Source of the DNA: Margaritifera margaritifera
Taxonomy: Eukaryota > Mollusca > Bivalvia > Unionida > Margaritiferidae
Length of the DNA stretch: 64,000 bases
Direction of reading: 5' to 3'
NCBI GenBank assembly: GCA_029931535.1
Contig: JAQPZY010001659.1
Location: 4,098,001-4,162,000 of the forward strand
Under the pieces are notes generated by a model that worked only from the letters and a program-made list of their open reading frames with translations, ran no database searches and was not told the origin of the DNA. Position numbers and translations under genes: made by a program. Positions 13,437 to 26,900 of this stretch are shown in pieces (positions within the stretch are counted from its first letter, which is position 1; the number at the start of each line of letters is the position of its first letter).

Positions 13437-13604
13437 CTGCAGGAGATGGGACCATCAGTGTCTGGCCTGTACACTGCAGGATATGGGACCATCAGTGTCT
13501 GGCCTGTACACTGCAGGAGATGGGACCATCAGTGTCTGGCCTGTACACTGCAGGAGATGAGACCATCAATGCCTGGCCTGTACAGTGCAGGAGATGGGAC
13601 CATC
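13419..13604. repeat. 37-bp minisatellite, 5 copies
   Basis: Unit CAGTGTCTGGCCTGTACACT plus 17 more bases, repeated every 37 bp. It appears to have expanded from the last Cys pair of the PHD-like fragment, since the first unit encodes its QCLACTLQ end. Confidence 0.9.
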
Positions 13605-15353
13605 ATCATCATGCCACTTCCCATTTGGACTTTTAGATCCAAAACAGGTACTATGAATGTTTTAGTCTGGATAATTTTTAAACAATATTTTAAACTGATT
13701 CATTTTTTTCTATTTCGAGAAAGTACTAGTAATAACTGAATAATTCCTTACCTTTCCATTATGAATGAACATTTTTTAAAACAAAATAGAATTTAACTGT
13801 TGATGTTATAATTACTAATTGATACGAGTGAATAGAGTGGTAATGTGTTTATTATTGTGGCAGACATGATCTGTAGTAATTGACACCTTCTTAATACTTT
13901 GAAAGTACATGTAGTCAGATTAATGATATTTAATGCCTTAATTACTAATTAATACAAGTAGAATCAAGTGATATTATGTTTATTGTATAGTACGCTGGAT
14001 TATAGAAATTGACACATTCTTAATACCTTGAACAGTAATCAAATTAATGATACTTAATGCCTTGATTGTCGACACTTTATGTGTATTTATCACACAATGA
14101 TTTTGTCTAAACTGAAATTTGTCTTACATGGTATTTGCTTAAATTTTATTTCAATTTCAATACTGTTTTCTTTCTGATGCTAGAAGGATTTATTAATTAA
14201 ACAGAAATTAAAATGTCAGTAAAGTCTTCACAAAAAAAGGTTTTTAAAATTGCTAAGATTTTATTACATTATGGTGAAGGTTTTGTCAAGAGTAAAAATC
14301 ATGTTAATAAAACTTCACAATGATAGAAAAATAAAATCTGAAAAGTGATTTCTGTCTCTCCAGTGGTGTCCGTAAACGTACCTAAAATTGCCAACATTAC
14401 AGTACCCAAAATGGACACTTTTTCAATGTTTCGCCTTTTCTCTCTTTCATTTTTATTTTGCATAAGAAGGCAATTCACTTCATTACTTTATTTATTTTTC
14501 TGGTTATGATACATTGTTTTGTACTTTAATTTTTGCATTTTATTGGTCATCTTTCCACCTCCGTTTGTCCCAAAGTGGTCACTTTAGATGTTTTGCTCCT
14601 TGTAAGTTAAAAAACTCAATTTTTGAAAAACAAATCCAGTCAAAATGTTAAGTATGTTATGCAAGAAGACAACATTTAGATTTCAAGTGAAAACTTTAAT
14701 TGTTAGGCATGTCTTTGAAGGCTTAAATATACATTGTTTTTCACTAAAAATGGTGCCCAAAATGGTCAAAATAGATGTTGCAAGTACTAAAAATGACCAG
14801 GACTTATGTGTCTTACCAGTTATTATCATAAACCTATTTTTCTACTTGTACACACCTATTAGGAAACCTAATATGTGACCCTTTCTTGATGTGTTCAGGA
14901 ATTTCATTCATAAAAATGATGTAAAAAGTGACAAGGATGACATAATAGACACGAGAGTTTGTTCTTTACAGAATTCATTGTTAATAAAAATTATTCCAGA
15001 ATAAAAATCATATTGATAAAACTTCACGATTGCTAAATTTATAAGATAATAATAATATATGTATCTTCATTTTTCAGGCATTAACACAGGATGAAATACC
15101 GAGTAGAATTGGAGCGGAGGTTATTAACACCATTTGAATACTGCAACCGAAATCCTATCACAGACGAATTTGCACAAACAATCACTCAATGAGCAATGCT
15201 GATAAATGCGAACACGATGCATAAATGAAAGAACAAAAGAAAAAGATTAATTTAATTTTAAATATTTTATTACATATATGTATAGTTAAGAAATTCTAAT
15301 AGAAATTTGTTTTATGTACAGAATTTTGAGTTGTTGTTCAAAAGTGGCACTTA

Positions 15354-15357
<4 letters not shown>
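13605..15357. other. non-coding, nothing recognised
   Basis: AT-rich. A diverged direct duplication is visible: 13.80-13.94 kb and 13.94-14.07 kb both carry AATTACTAATT, then GTTTATT and an AATTGACAC block. Around 14.36-14.6 kb phrases such as CAAAATGGACAC and CCAAAGTGGTCAC recur. No coding evidence. Confidence 0.45.

Positions 15358-15421
<64 letters not shown>
15358..15421. repeat. (TA)n microsatellite
   Basis: Pure TA tract of about 64 bp. Confidence 0.97.
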
Positions 15422-15424
<3 letters not shown>

Positions 15425-16402
15425 TAAAATAAATCATCAGCATTGAATTCTGTTTTGTTTTTCTGGAAAGAATAATTATACACTGTAATTAAATGAGAAC
15501 ATATCAACTGCACACACTCTGGTACTGTCATAGCTCTCAACTGTAATTATAGTCCGGGATATACTTGATACACTTTAAAAACCATGGTTAAAAATGTAGT
15601 TGATGAACATAAATAACAATAAAGCTCAAATGCCTGTGTGTAATGAAATGAATGTTGATAAACATAGAGAATATATTAGTTATCGACATGCAGAAAAAAA
15701 AAAATACTGAATAGTGAAATCAGTTAACACAGATTCAAATGCGGGTTTAAACCAGATTTCATCTGACAACTACACCCATCGTCACATGATCAGTAAAACA
15801 CTGAAAGTAACAGATTATTATTAATATATATTAACTTAATTTTGTTTTAAATACACCATAAACACAATATAAATATACTTTTAATATTCTAAATGGTGTA
15901 TTTGAGTAAAAAGATGTACCTGAGCTAGCCACCCATAGCATTAGACATGTGGGTTCAAGGCAAGTAGAATATCTCAAAAACCGCCTGGATGGCAACTATT
16001 TTGAGTTGCATCAAGCTGTTTAGTACACAATGTTTTTCAAAATTATCACTTAGGGAAAGGGCTTGCATTTGCACGGTGAGCATCACTTTGTGTCACAAAT
16101 GGCCTTCGGTCATGAAAAATGCATGTATAAATTTGGGGTTGGGGTGCATAAACTTTTTATGCTATGAACTTCCATGGACTTGTCAGGTCAAGTGAATGAT
16201 ATTCTTATGTTTTGTTTTATTGTAGCTATACAAAAATATGGACCTTTTTGACCTCACTTGTGGCCAGTTCTTTCATACTACTTCAGAAAATTGATTGAGG
16301 CAAAATATTCTTTTTACCATCACATTTACTTCATTTAAAATCTTATTAGACTGTGCCCTATGTAAACGTATTGATTTAGCTGAATATCTTATTCTATTGT
16401 AG

Positions 16403-16632
16403 AAAAAACAGGATAAGAGATGCCAGATCAGTCAAGCAAGATTCAGTATTGAGAAGAGGAGCTTTTATAACCTGTTCATTGGGAGTATTGGCAATTGTCG
16501 CATGGGTTGTGATTATGTTCTTCAGGTCTATGGGAGACCAGCTCACCACTTTTGCAGCTGCAGACAACATTCTAAAGAGAGCTGTGCAAGAAATCCCATG
16601 TTCTAAAGACTATACTAATGAAGAGTTTATAG
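16403..16632 (+). CDS. OGFOD3: OGFOD3 exon 2: membrane anchor
   Basis: Acceptor TTGTAG at 16397-16402, donor GTTTGT at 16633. It encodes a basic stretch (RIRDARSVKQDSVLRR), then a hydrophobic segment (GAFITCSLGVLAIVAW onward) as the signal anchor, then the start of the luminal stem ending IPCSKDYTNEEFI. A second acceptor, CAG at 16409-16411, is in the same phase, so a three-residue difference at the junction is possible. No ATG starts this frame in the exon, so an upstream exon is required. Confidence 0.9.
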
Positions 16633-19600
16633 GTTTGTTATGCCCTAAAATCAAGAAAGAGCGAAGTATTTTTGGAAAAATGATTGAACCATTTATAATA
16701 TATGCATTCCGTTTTAGCAACTTTGTTATGTCCACAATTTCAGTAATTGTCTTGACAAGCACCAGCTTCATTTTATGCCATTCATAATAAAAACTGATTA
16801 ATACTATGAGGTCACCACACCGTGGATTTTGTGATTGCAGCAAACAAAAAATTTAAAGGCCCAATGAATTATGTTGCATCTTTTGAAGATGATAGAATCT
16901 TCTTCCCCAATCCATGAATTTAAGTACGGAAAATGTCATTTTTTGCAAAGCCACAAAATATGGATATCCAAGGAAACAGATAATACATTATTCCCACACT
17001 TTAATGCTGTTCATGGGAAACATAAAAGTGGACTTCTTTATTGTTGAGGTTGCCTTACACTGAGGATTTAATACATAATATTACTGTTAAATAATGAAAT
17101 GAGATCAATGACCGTAAATGCCTTATAAAGGGAAATGCCTGACACTGAGGATTTAATACATAATATTACTGTTAAATAATGAAATGAGATCCATGACCGT
17201 AAATGCCTTATAAAGGGAAATGCCTTACACTGAGGATTTATTACATAATATTACTGTTAAATTAAAATTCAACACTCAGCAGTTAAAAGAAAGAAATGGT
17301 CTTATCTTGAATTCCTGAAAATTCTTTTCAGGCAGTTGAGCATCAGTCCCTTCAAAGGACTCTTGTTATTATACAGATAGTATCCAGAGATCTCATATTG
17401 GTAAAAGAGGGGCTCTTGATGGGTTTTTTAAGCGTCTTCTCCATCTTGGTTTATAGATAAATGAAATAAATTTCTTTTGTAAATTGAAATACTTTGTACA
17501 TCTTGTCTCTTCAACATCAAGTTTAGGTCGGTTATTATTTTCATTTATCTCAGTTGGTTTTATTTATCTCAAGTAATACATGTATGCTGTACATATTCTC
17601 AAGTAGCTGTAACACAATTTTGATGGCACATGTAATGTTTGTTACAGATTGCAAACCTAAACACTGTAGGAGAGTGGTGATGGACAACATAGTAACAGAG
17701 GAGGAGGCTGCATATCTACTTGGGTAAAAGATAAAGTCTTGTTGAAAAGTTAGTTAATGTCTTGCAAACAACAAAGACACAGAAACTGATGTTACATAAT
17801 TTGCTGGCAGATCAGACATGGAGATCGTAAAACTTCTGAGCTGAAGATTTTGTGTCAGCCGGTCAGAAAGAGCTTTACATTTGTGTCAGCCAGTCAGAAA
17901 GAGCTTTACATTTGTGTCAGCCAGTCAGAAAGAGCTTTACATTTGTGTCAGCCAGTCAGAAAGAGCTTTACATTTGTGTCAGCCAGTCAGAAAGAGCTTT
18001 ACATTTGAAAACTCAATCTCAAACTCAAGCTTAGAGATTTATGATTTCCAGGCCTGAGTCTTAGCTGTTGGTTGGAATGCTAAGTTGAATTAATTATATA
18101 GACTCGGATTTACTGGTGCCTAATTTGAGCTGAGTCTACGCTGTTAATAGTTATGTACATTGGATTGACAAATGCCCTCCACTACATTATTCTTCCTGTC
18201 TTTCTCTCTATTTAGACACAACACAAATGTCATTCTCATACTATTTAAAAAGAATGGCTTTAATTACAGTATTTTGTTAATTAGATTTAAAGCTAAATGG
18301 AATGTTGTGTACTGTAATTTGCAATTTATGAATTTGCAGTTGTTATAACTGTACAGGAAAACATGCAAACATCAACCATTATATATTTAGAGTATTTAGA
18401 AAATTACAAGTTATATCAAATATAATATTTGTAAGATCAAGTCAGTGTGTTTTCAAAATATATGGGAATAAATATTACACAAAACATTTAAAACAGTTTA
18501 GAAGACATGAAAGTAATATTTATAAAATTATTTTATATTTCTAGAATAGCAAAGAAAGGTCTTCAGTTTGGAGGTTCAAGTGGAGGGGTAAGTTTCCTTT
18601 GCTGCATTTGCTTTCCAAGTTACCTATGTTTGGTTGTTAAATGTACTGGGAATAGTGGAACTGTTATGCCAATATGCTTTCCAAGTTACCTATGTTTGGT
18701 TGGTAGATATACTGGGAATAGTGCAAATGTTATACCAGTATGCTTTCCAAAATTACCCATGTTTGACTGGTAAATGTACTGGGAATAGTGGAACTGTTAT
18801 ACCAGTATGCTTTCCAAGTACCCATGTTGGTTGGTAAATGTACTAGATTAGTGGAATTTTTATGTGATTATGCTTTCCAAAGTTACCTATGTTTGGTTTG
18901 TAAATGTACTGTTATTAGTGGAAATGTCATGCCAGTGTGCTTCCAAAGAAGTATTTGAAATTGATTTTCATATTTGTACATTATTATCAGTAGGCAAGCT
19001 CAATAGTAAGACCCAGGAAGTGTTCATCAATTATTTAATATCTGTAGAACATGTATTTTTTGGACTTGTAAGAAGAACTGGTATTCCCTTGAGAGCTCTT
19101 GCTTCAGTCTGAAGAAAAGAATTGTTTTGGAAAACATTTTCATGTAATTTTTTTGCTTAATTATCCAAAGTTTTATAGCTTAAAGTAGACAAATCTGTTT
19201 TCAGTTTTAAAAAAAACAAAGGACATCTTGTATAAGTTGACAACCATGAAACTCTCCAACTCAGCCTTCAACAAGACAGTTCAGAGCTTTTTGACTAATG
19301 TTTTCTGTTTTGTAAAGTGTCTTTAAAGTATGCTACATTTTGAAATTTAATGTAGATTTAGAATGTTGAAATCCTGTTTACAACCCTGAATATTTCAGGC
19401 TTCCATCCTTGATCTTCATTCAGGTGCCTTGTCCAAGGGAGATAAATTCATCAACATTTACCGGTAAGTTGTTGTGATTGGCTGCCTCATATGCAATGTC
19501 CTTCAGAAGTATGTTTAAAAGTACATGTACTGTTTATGGACAGGTGTTTCATTCCTGCCTGTTGGGTGATGATAAAACAGTATTGAGGACAAGATAGAAG

Positions 19601-20947
19601 GGATATCTTTTTAGGCAAATTGACGTCACCAAAGATACATGCATTGCTTGAGCATGTCATTAGGTATAAAATGAATGTAGAAAAGTTAAATATATTGTAC
19701 AGTAATTGAATTTTGATAATGTTGATTCAAGGATTTATCAACCCCAGAAAAATGATATAATGGAGATATCAGAAAATAAGAATGTAAACATTGCATTACA
19801 TCTCGCATTTCTAACAAGTTTGGTTTTTTTGGTTGTCACAACATATTCCCTTGGGTTGGCTGTTTTTGTTGTGCTACTTGTGGGCCAATCTTCACTCTAA
19901 TAGAGTATATATCAATTGTAACTTTTTATTATGCAAAGATCTATGTGTATTTGAATTTTCTCAGTATATCACTTGAATTTCACTTTTAACTCTGTAATGA
20001 TTGAAGACAATTCACAACACTCACAGAGTCTGTTAAAATATGCCAAGAACACTCACAGAGTCTGTTAAAATATGCCAAGAACACTCACAGAGTCTGTTAA
20101 AATATGCCAAGAACACTCACAGTCTGTTAAAATATGCCAAGAACACTCACAGTCTGTTAAAATATGCCAAGAACACTCACAGAGTCTGTTAACATATGCC
20201 AAGAACACTCATATAGTCTGTTAAAATATGCCAAGAACGCTCACAGAGTCTGTTAAAATATGCCAAGAACACTCACAGAGTCTGTTCTCACAGAGTCTGT
20301 TAAAATATGCCAAGAACACTCCATATTCTGTCAGTTTTAAAGTGATTGATATTAGTACTGTATATACTCGCGTATAACTCGGATCCAAATGCAAACAACA
20401 TAGACCCTGATCTGCCAGCACATTTTGCGCCAGCAGATCAGGATCTATGTTGTTTGTTCTACTGATTAGTCCTTACAAACCTCATAGACCCAGATTTGCA
20501 GGTGCATTATGCACTGGCTGATCTGGGTCTATGCAGTTTGCAGTTGGTATCGGCTTATATGCAAGTATATATGGTACTTCCTAGAATCATTGTGACTATT
20601 AATATCTTAGAGATAATAGACTGTACATATATTTAGTCATTTGTAGGTCACCTGGCTGTAAGGCCATGTGAGCTTATGGTATGGCCCTGCATCTATTGTC
20701 CATCTGTCAATAATTGCTTATTTCCACTCTGGAATCCATATTTCTGATTGGATTTTGATCAACACTGGAATATGGGCTCATCAAAATCTTGGACGAGTTT
20801 GATAATGAATGAGATTCAAGCATATTAATGAGGTGATATGTATATGATTGGCTGACCTTATTACCACTCTGGCAGCTATATTTCTGATCCAGTTTTGAGC
20901 AAGCTTGGAATATTTGTTTTTATCATTAATATCTCTGAAAATGTTCA

Positions 20948-20989
<42 letters not shown>

Positions 20990-23900
20990 TATAACTTTAT
21001 TTAAAGAGGGTGACACAATTAGCTGAAGTGATATCCATGCATAATAATGAGGTTATCTTGTATCTGATTGGCTGAGCTTGCTACCTCTTGAGAGGCCATA
21101 TTTCTGATCCGATTGTGATCAAAGTTGGAATAAAATATTTGTATCATCAAGCTGTTGGACAGTTTTGATAATGAGTGAGATACATGCATATTAATGACAT
21201 GAAATTACATCTGATTGACTGAACTTGCTATCATTCTGGAAGCCATATTTCTAATCCAGTTTTGATCAGACTTTAAATATCAGCTTATATTATCAAGATC
21301 ATGCATGAGCTTGATAATGAATGAGATCCACATATTTTAATGAGGTAATCATGCATCTGATTGACTGAGTTTGTTACCACTCTGAAGTTCATATTTCTGA
21401 TTGTATTTTTATCAAGCTCAATATATGGGCCTATATCATCAAAATCTCAGATGAGTTCGATAATGAGCGAGATTCACTGATATTTATGAGGTGATCTTGC
21501 ATTTGATTGGCTGACTTTGTTACCACTCTGGAGGCCAAATTTCTGATCCAGTTTTGATCATACTTGGAATATTTGCTTATATCATTCAGATCTTGGATGA
21601 GTTCAGTAATGAGTGAGATCCATGCATAATAATGAGTTTATCTTGCATCAGAGTGGCTGAGTTTATTATCACTATGGAGGCCAGATTTCTAGTCCAGTTT
21701 TGATTAGACTTAGAAATATATGCTTATTTCATCAAGATGTTGAGCAAGTTAGATAATGAACCAGATAAATTTATATTAATGAGATGATCTTGCATCTTAT
21801 TGATTAAGTTTGTTACCACTCTGGAGGCTGTATTTCTGATCCAGTTTTGATCAAGCTTGGAATATATGCTTATATCATCAAGATCTTGTACAAGTTCGAT
21901 AATGAGCAAGATGCACACATATTAATGGTATGATCTTGCATCTGATTGGCTGAGCTTGTTACCACTCTGGAAGCCATATTTCTGATCCAATTTTGATCAG
22001 ACATGGAATTTATGCTTACATCATCAAGATCTTGGATAGGTTTGATAAAGAGCAAGATCCATGCATATTGATGAGGTGATCTTGCATCTGTGTTGGATGA
22101 CCTTGTTACCACACTGGAAGCCATATTTCTGATATGATTTTGATAAATTGGAATGTATGCTTACATCATCAAGATCTTGGACAAGTTTGATAATGAGTGA
22201 GATGTACATATATTAATGAGGTGATCTTGCATCTTATTGACTTAGCATGTTACCACTCTGGAAGTCATAATTCTGATCTGAATTTGATCAAACTTGGTAA
22301 AAAGGCTTAAATAAAGAAGATCTTGGATGAGTTGCTAAACAAGATCCATTCATAATAATGACATGATTTTCCATCTGATTGGCAGAGCTTGTCAACACTT
22401 TAGCAACTCTTTTCCTAATCATATTTGTTATCATCTTATATCATCAAGATATATAATGTGTTTTATTATGAGCCAGATCTGTGCATATTTATGAGATGAT
22501 CTTGCATCAGATTGGCTGAGCTTTTTACCACTCTAGAGACTGTATTTTTGATAGGTTTTTGATCTAGCTTGGTAAATAGGCCTATGTCATCAAGATCTTG
22601 GTTGAATCTGATTATGAGTGAAATTCATGCATATTAATGATGTGACATTGCAACACTAACAACTACAATTCTGATCAGAATTTATAATTTTTTTTAAATA
22701 TTCTTACATTGTCAAGATGTTGCATGAGTTTGATTATGAGCATGATCTACACATATTAATGAGGCAATCTTATAATCTATTTGGCTAAGCTTGTTACCAA
22801 TCTGGAGATTGAATTCCAGTAGAATTTTGCTTCACCTTGGTAAATAAGCTTATAGTATCATTTATTTTAGACAGGTTCTATAATATGTGAGATCTGCGCA
22901 TATAATAGGATGCCTTACATATGATTGGCTGAACTTGTTACCTCTTTATATGTATAGCCAATATTTCTGATCCAGTTTCTATCAGACCTGGTAAATGGAT
23001 TTATATCATCAAAATCTTGGTTTATGAGCAAGAGACTATGCATGTTAATTATACCATTATCTTTAGAAAGAATTTATTTATCAGGATATGATAAAATAGA
23101 TAAAATCAACATGATATAAAGCTTGAGAGATAGTATATATAGGTTTTGTTCTTACAATACTGCATAAGCCTATTTAGTGCAACATCTCATGTTATTTATT
23201 TGGTAACCTGTAAATAGTGTGGCATACAGTATGTTGAACAAACCTCTCTGCAAGTATTGAAACACATGAACATAAATAGATTTGACATAAATAACTTTAT
23301 AGATCCATCTTTTTCATCTAATGTCATGACAGCTTTCATACTTTACAAGATTTTTTATTTAAGTCTATATAGGATATTAATTCATAAATGGAACATTTGT
23401 TAAAAGAAACATTGGATTCGCTGTCTGGATACTGTCTATCTAAAAAGGTATAAATTCTAAAATTATATAAGAAATTCATGAATAAGTTTATAATATTTTG
23501 TCATTTCTTATTTTTTTAGTGCTTTATATATAATGACAATTGTCTAGTCTATTACACTGGAACTGAACTTTTATAATTTTATTAATTATTTGCATAAAAC
23601 TGACAATAATCTAAATACAAAAGTATGATACAAATTAAAAATGTATATTACATTGCATAGTTTCTTATTGTTATTTATTTATTTATCATATTATTAAACA
23701 ATGTTTTACAGAGTTTATTTGTTATTATTTTAAAATAAATTTTATAAATAATGACAATATTGAAAACTTTGTACAATAATTGTACAAGGGATGTAAATCA
23801 ACATTAATTCTGAAATAAAATGTATTTCAAAGAAAAGAATATATATTGGATTCACCATTTTGATACTGGCAGACATATCTAAAAAGTTCTAAGATTATTT

Positions 23901-26900
23901 ACAATCTTCATTAATTTATAAATTCATAATATTTAATAAATAATAAATTATACATAAAGGGAAAAAAAAACTTTATCTCTATTTCTTCATATATGTTCTT
24001 CTGTATAATGCACTCCAAACTACAAATAGCTTACAGTATATATCCCATGATAAGACCAGGGGGTCAGGCCACACAGTATATATCCCATGATAAGACCAGG
24101 GGGTCAGGCCACACAGTATATATCCCATGATAAGACCAGGTGGTCAGGCCCCAGTTTCACTAAATTTCTTCAAATGTTTTCTCAGATTGAAATTTGGCAT
24201 TATCTTGCTTATGATACATTTGAAATTATTGCTAGTTTAGTAAAAGGTAGAGTTAGGTGAAAGTATGAGAAATAACAATGTAGTTTTAAAACTGTACATC
24301 TGGGAATGTTTGATTCTTGGAAGAAGAGTTGAGGAATTCCTTAAATCTGAGAAATTCCTCAAATTTTCCTCAGAGATTAAACAAGTTTCTTTTAAGGTGA
24401 ATATAAGGTACTGTGATTGACACCTGCTGAATGCTCAGTGAAAGTTTCATTGTTGCCAGCAGAAATATTAGAAAGATATTAAAAATCTCAATTTTAAGAA
24501 GAAAATTTTAGATGTTGATTGAAACTAGGGCAAGCCTAATAAATTTGGCAAATAGTAGGTAGTGGGATTATCATCAGACAAATATATTCTTAGTAAATAT
24601 TTGCCAAAATTTTGTAAATATGTTGGAGTGGGGTGGGCATATCGTCATATAAATATGGGTGGGTGCATTATGTGTCAGCAGATCAGGATAGATGATGTTA
24701 AACAATTAATGTAGACCGTGGTCTGTTGGCACTTAATGTGATGTAAGTTCTGGATCCATGCTATTTACAGTATCTCATACTTTACACATAGGTAAATACA
24801 GTCATCTCTCTTCTTATCTTGCTTCAGGGTGTTAGAGGAGATGAATGAAAATGTGTTCACCAAGAACGACTTTGATATATACAGGTAATATAAAACAGTG
24901 TCATAAGTTGGAATCTGAGTTTTTGTAAACTCTTTAAATAATACAAATATACTGTACCTGGCTATTAATTCCACTTACTGATGTTAAAGAACACAGGCCT
25001 CCACATGATGATGTTAAAGAACACAAGCCCATTCATGTGATAAGTTCAGAGTGCCAAGGCAGGGGATGTGCAGCCCAATGCAGGTGATATTTTTTTGACT
25101 ATCCCCAATGCAAAATTTTTCACCTAAATTTCAAATCAGTTTCAGCATTTTACCAAGAGTCATCTATAGAGGACATACTCCCCCCTCCAAGTCCACCAGA
25201 TTACTGTATATACTCGTGTATAATCCGGGTCCAAATGCAAACAACATAGACCCTGATCTGCTGCCACATAATGCGCTGGCAGATCAGGATCTATGTTGTT
25301 CGTTCGACTGATTAGTCATTACAAACTGCATAGACCCAGATCTGCCAGCACATTATGTGACGGCATATCTGGGTCTGTGCAGTTTGCTATAGGTATCAGC
25401 TAATACGCGAGTATATACGGTATATTAAAACTCCTTCTGAAAGGATGTTGTTGTCTCGCACTCTCTTTGATTATTTGCCAGCTTATCTCTTTGTGATGGG
25501 TTTGGAGAAAGATTAATGGAGGAGGGGAGGTTTTGTTCTTTAAGTAGTTTACATTACTGGGTCTGTATAAAATATCACTGAGCAGAAATGTTCAAAAGAA
25601 TACAATTGAGTTTTAGATGCTTACTTAAAGGAATATTAAATCTGCAGGTTTATTTAGTATTCAGCTATTATTATTTTTAATTATTAATTGTGAGTTACAA
25701 CTGATAATTACTTTCCTTGTGTCTGCTTTCAGTGATGGAAATTTAGCATAATGCAGCTGGATTATATTTAAGGAATGACATGTAGTGAACCAGTTGATAG
25801 CGAGATTTGACTGACAAACAAATATTGTCGGGGCTAATGATCAGTGTTTCGAATAGGCCTAATTTTAAATCCAGTCATAAAGTACATCTGTTCTATTTAT
25901 AACCACACTATTAAAAAAACTCATGCAGCAGTTAAGTGGTGATAATACATATTTATAGACACTGTAACAATTTGATGAAAGCTGAGATAGAGGACACTGA
26001 AATAAATTCATCCCATTGTTGAATAATATGCTCATTGTTATCAATCCAACACTTTATGCCATCAGATTGATGCTTTGCATCAAGTTTTTATCGTACTGTT
26101 TTATGCTCATACTCAATGGTGCAGCACTCTCAGTACTACTTACACTACTCTTGGTTTCCATGGTAACATGAAAAATATTGAATGCAGAAAATTCTAAGTT
26201 TCAAAAGGCATATGAATGTATTTTGATTGACGTGTGTACCAATATCTTGAACGGTTTGAGAGTTGTGCTCTAGAAATGAAGATGTTTGTAGACAGACAGA
26301 TAGACAAACATGTATGGCTATATCCTCCCCATATTACATACATTTCGGGGAAATTTAAAAAAACAAACAAACAAGAAGACAAAGTTATCTACATCCCATG
26401 CCTGGGCAAAATGTCTGCTAGGAGTTCGTTTGTACATAGTATACATGAAAGTGATTGGCATCATGAGTTTTGCTCCAGAAAGGAAAGTGTGAATGTTGGA
26501 TGTATAATCAACTTTTAAAAGATTGAAAAATGAAGAATTCTGAATAGCAAAAGGCAAACCTACATCACTGTAAAATGTGAACCAAATTTGACAGAAATAT
26601 TGTAAATGGTTTTGCAGTTTTGCCCCAAAAACAATAGTGTGAATAATGGATAGATGGATGGACAGATGAACCAAAACATTAAAAATATTGAAACTGATGA
26701 ATTGTGAATAGAAAAAGACACATGTGGATCATTAGTCTGATACAAATGCTTTAATTCATAGAGATATCTTGAATGGATTTAGGGTTGTGCTCTGGAAAAG
26801 AAAATGTGAATGCTGTTTGGATGGATGAAAATGTTACAAATGTTGAAAGTAAAGAATTGTGAATAGTGAATGGCACATCTACACCACAAGTTCAGTAAAT

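Noticed and set aside
14645..14878. 77-codon plus-strand open frame
   Set aside because: No domain, AT-rich composition like its flanks, and no splice partners.
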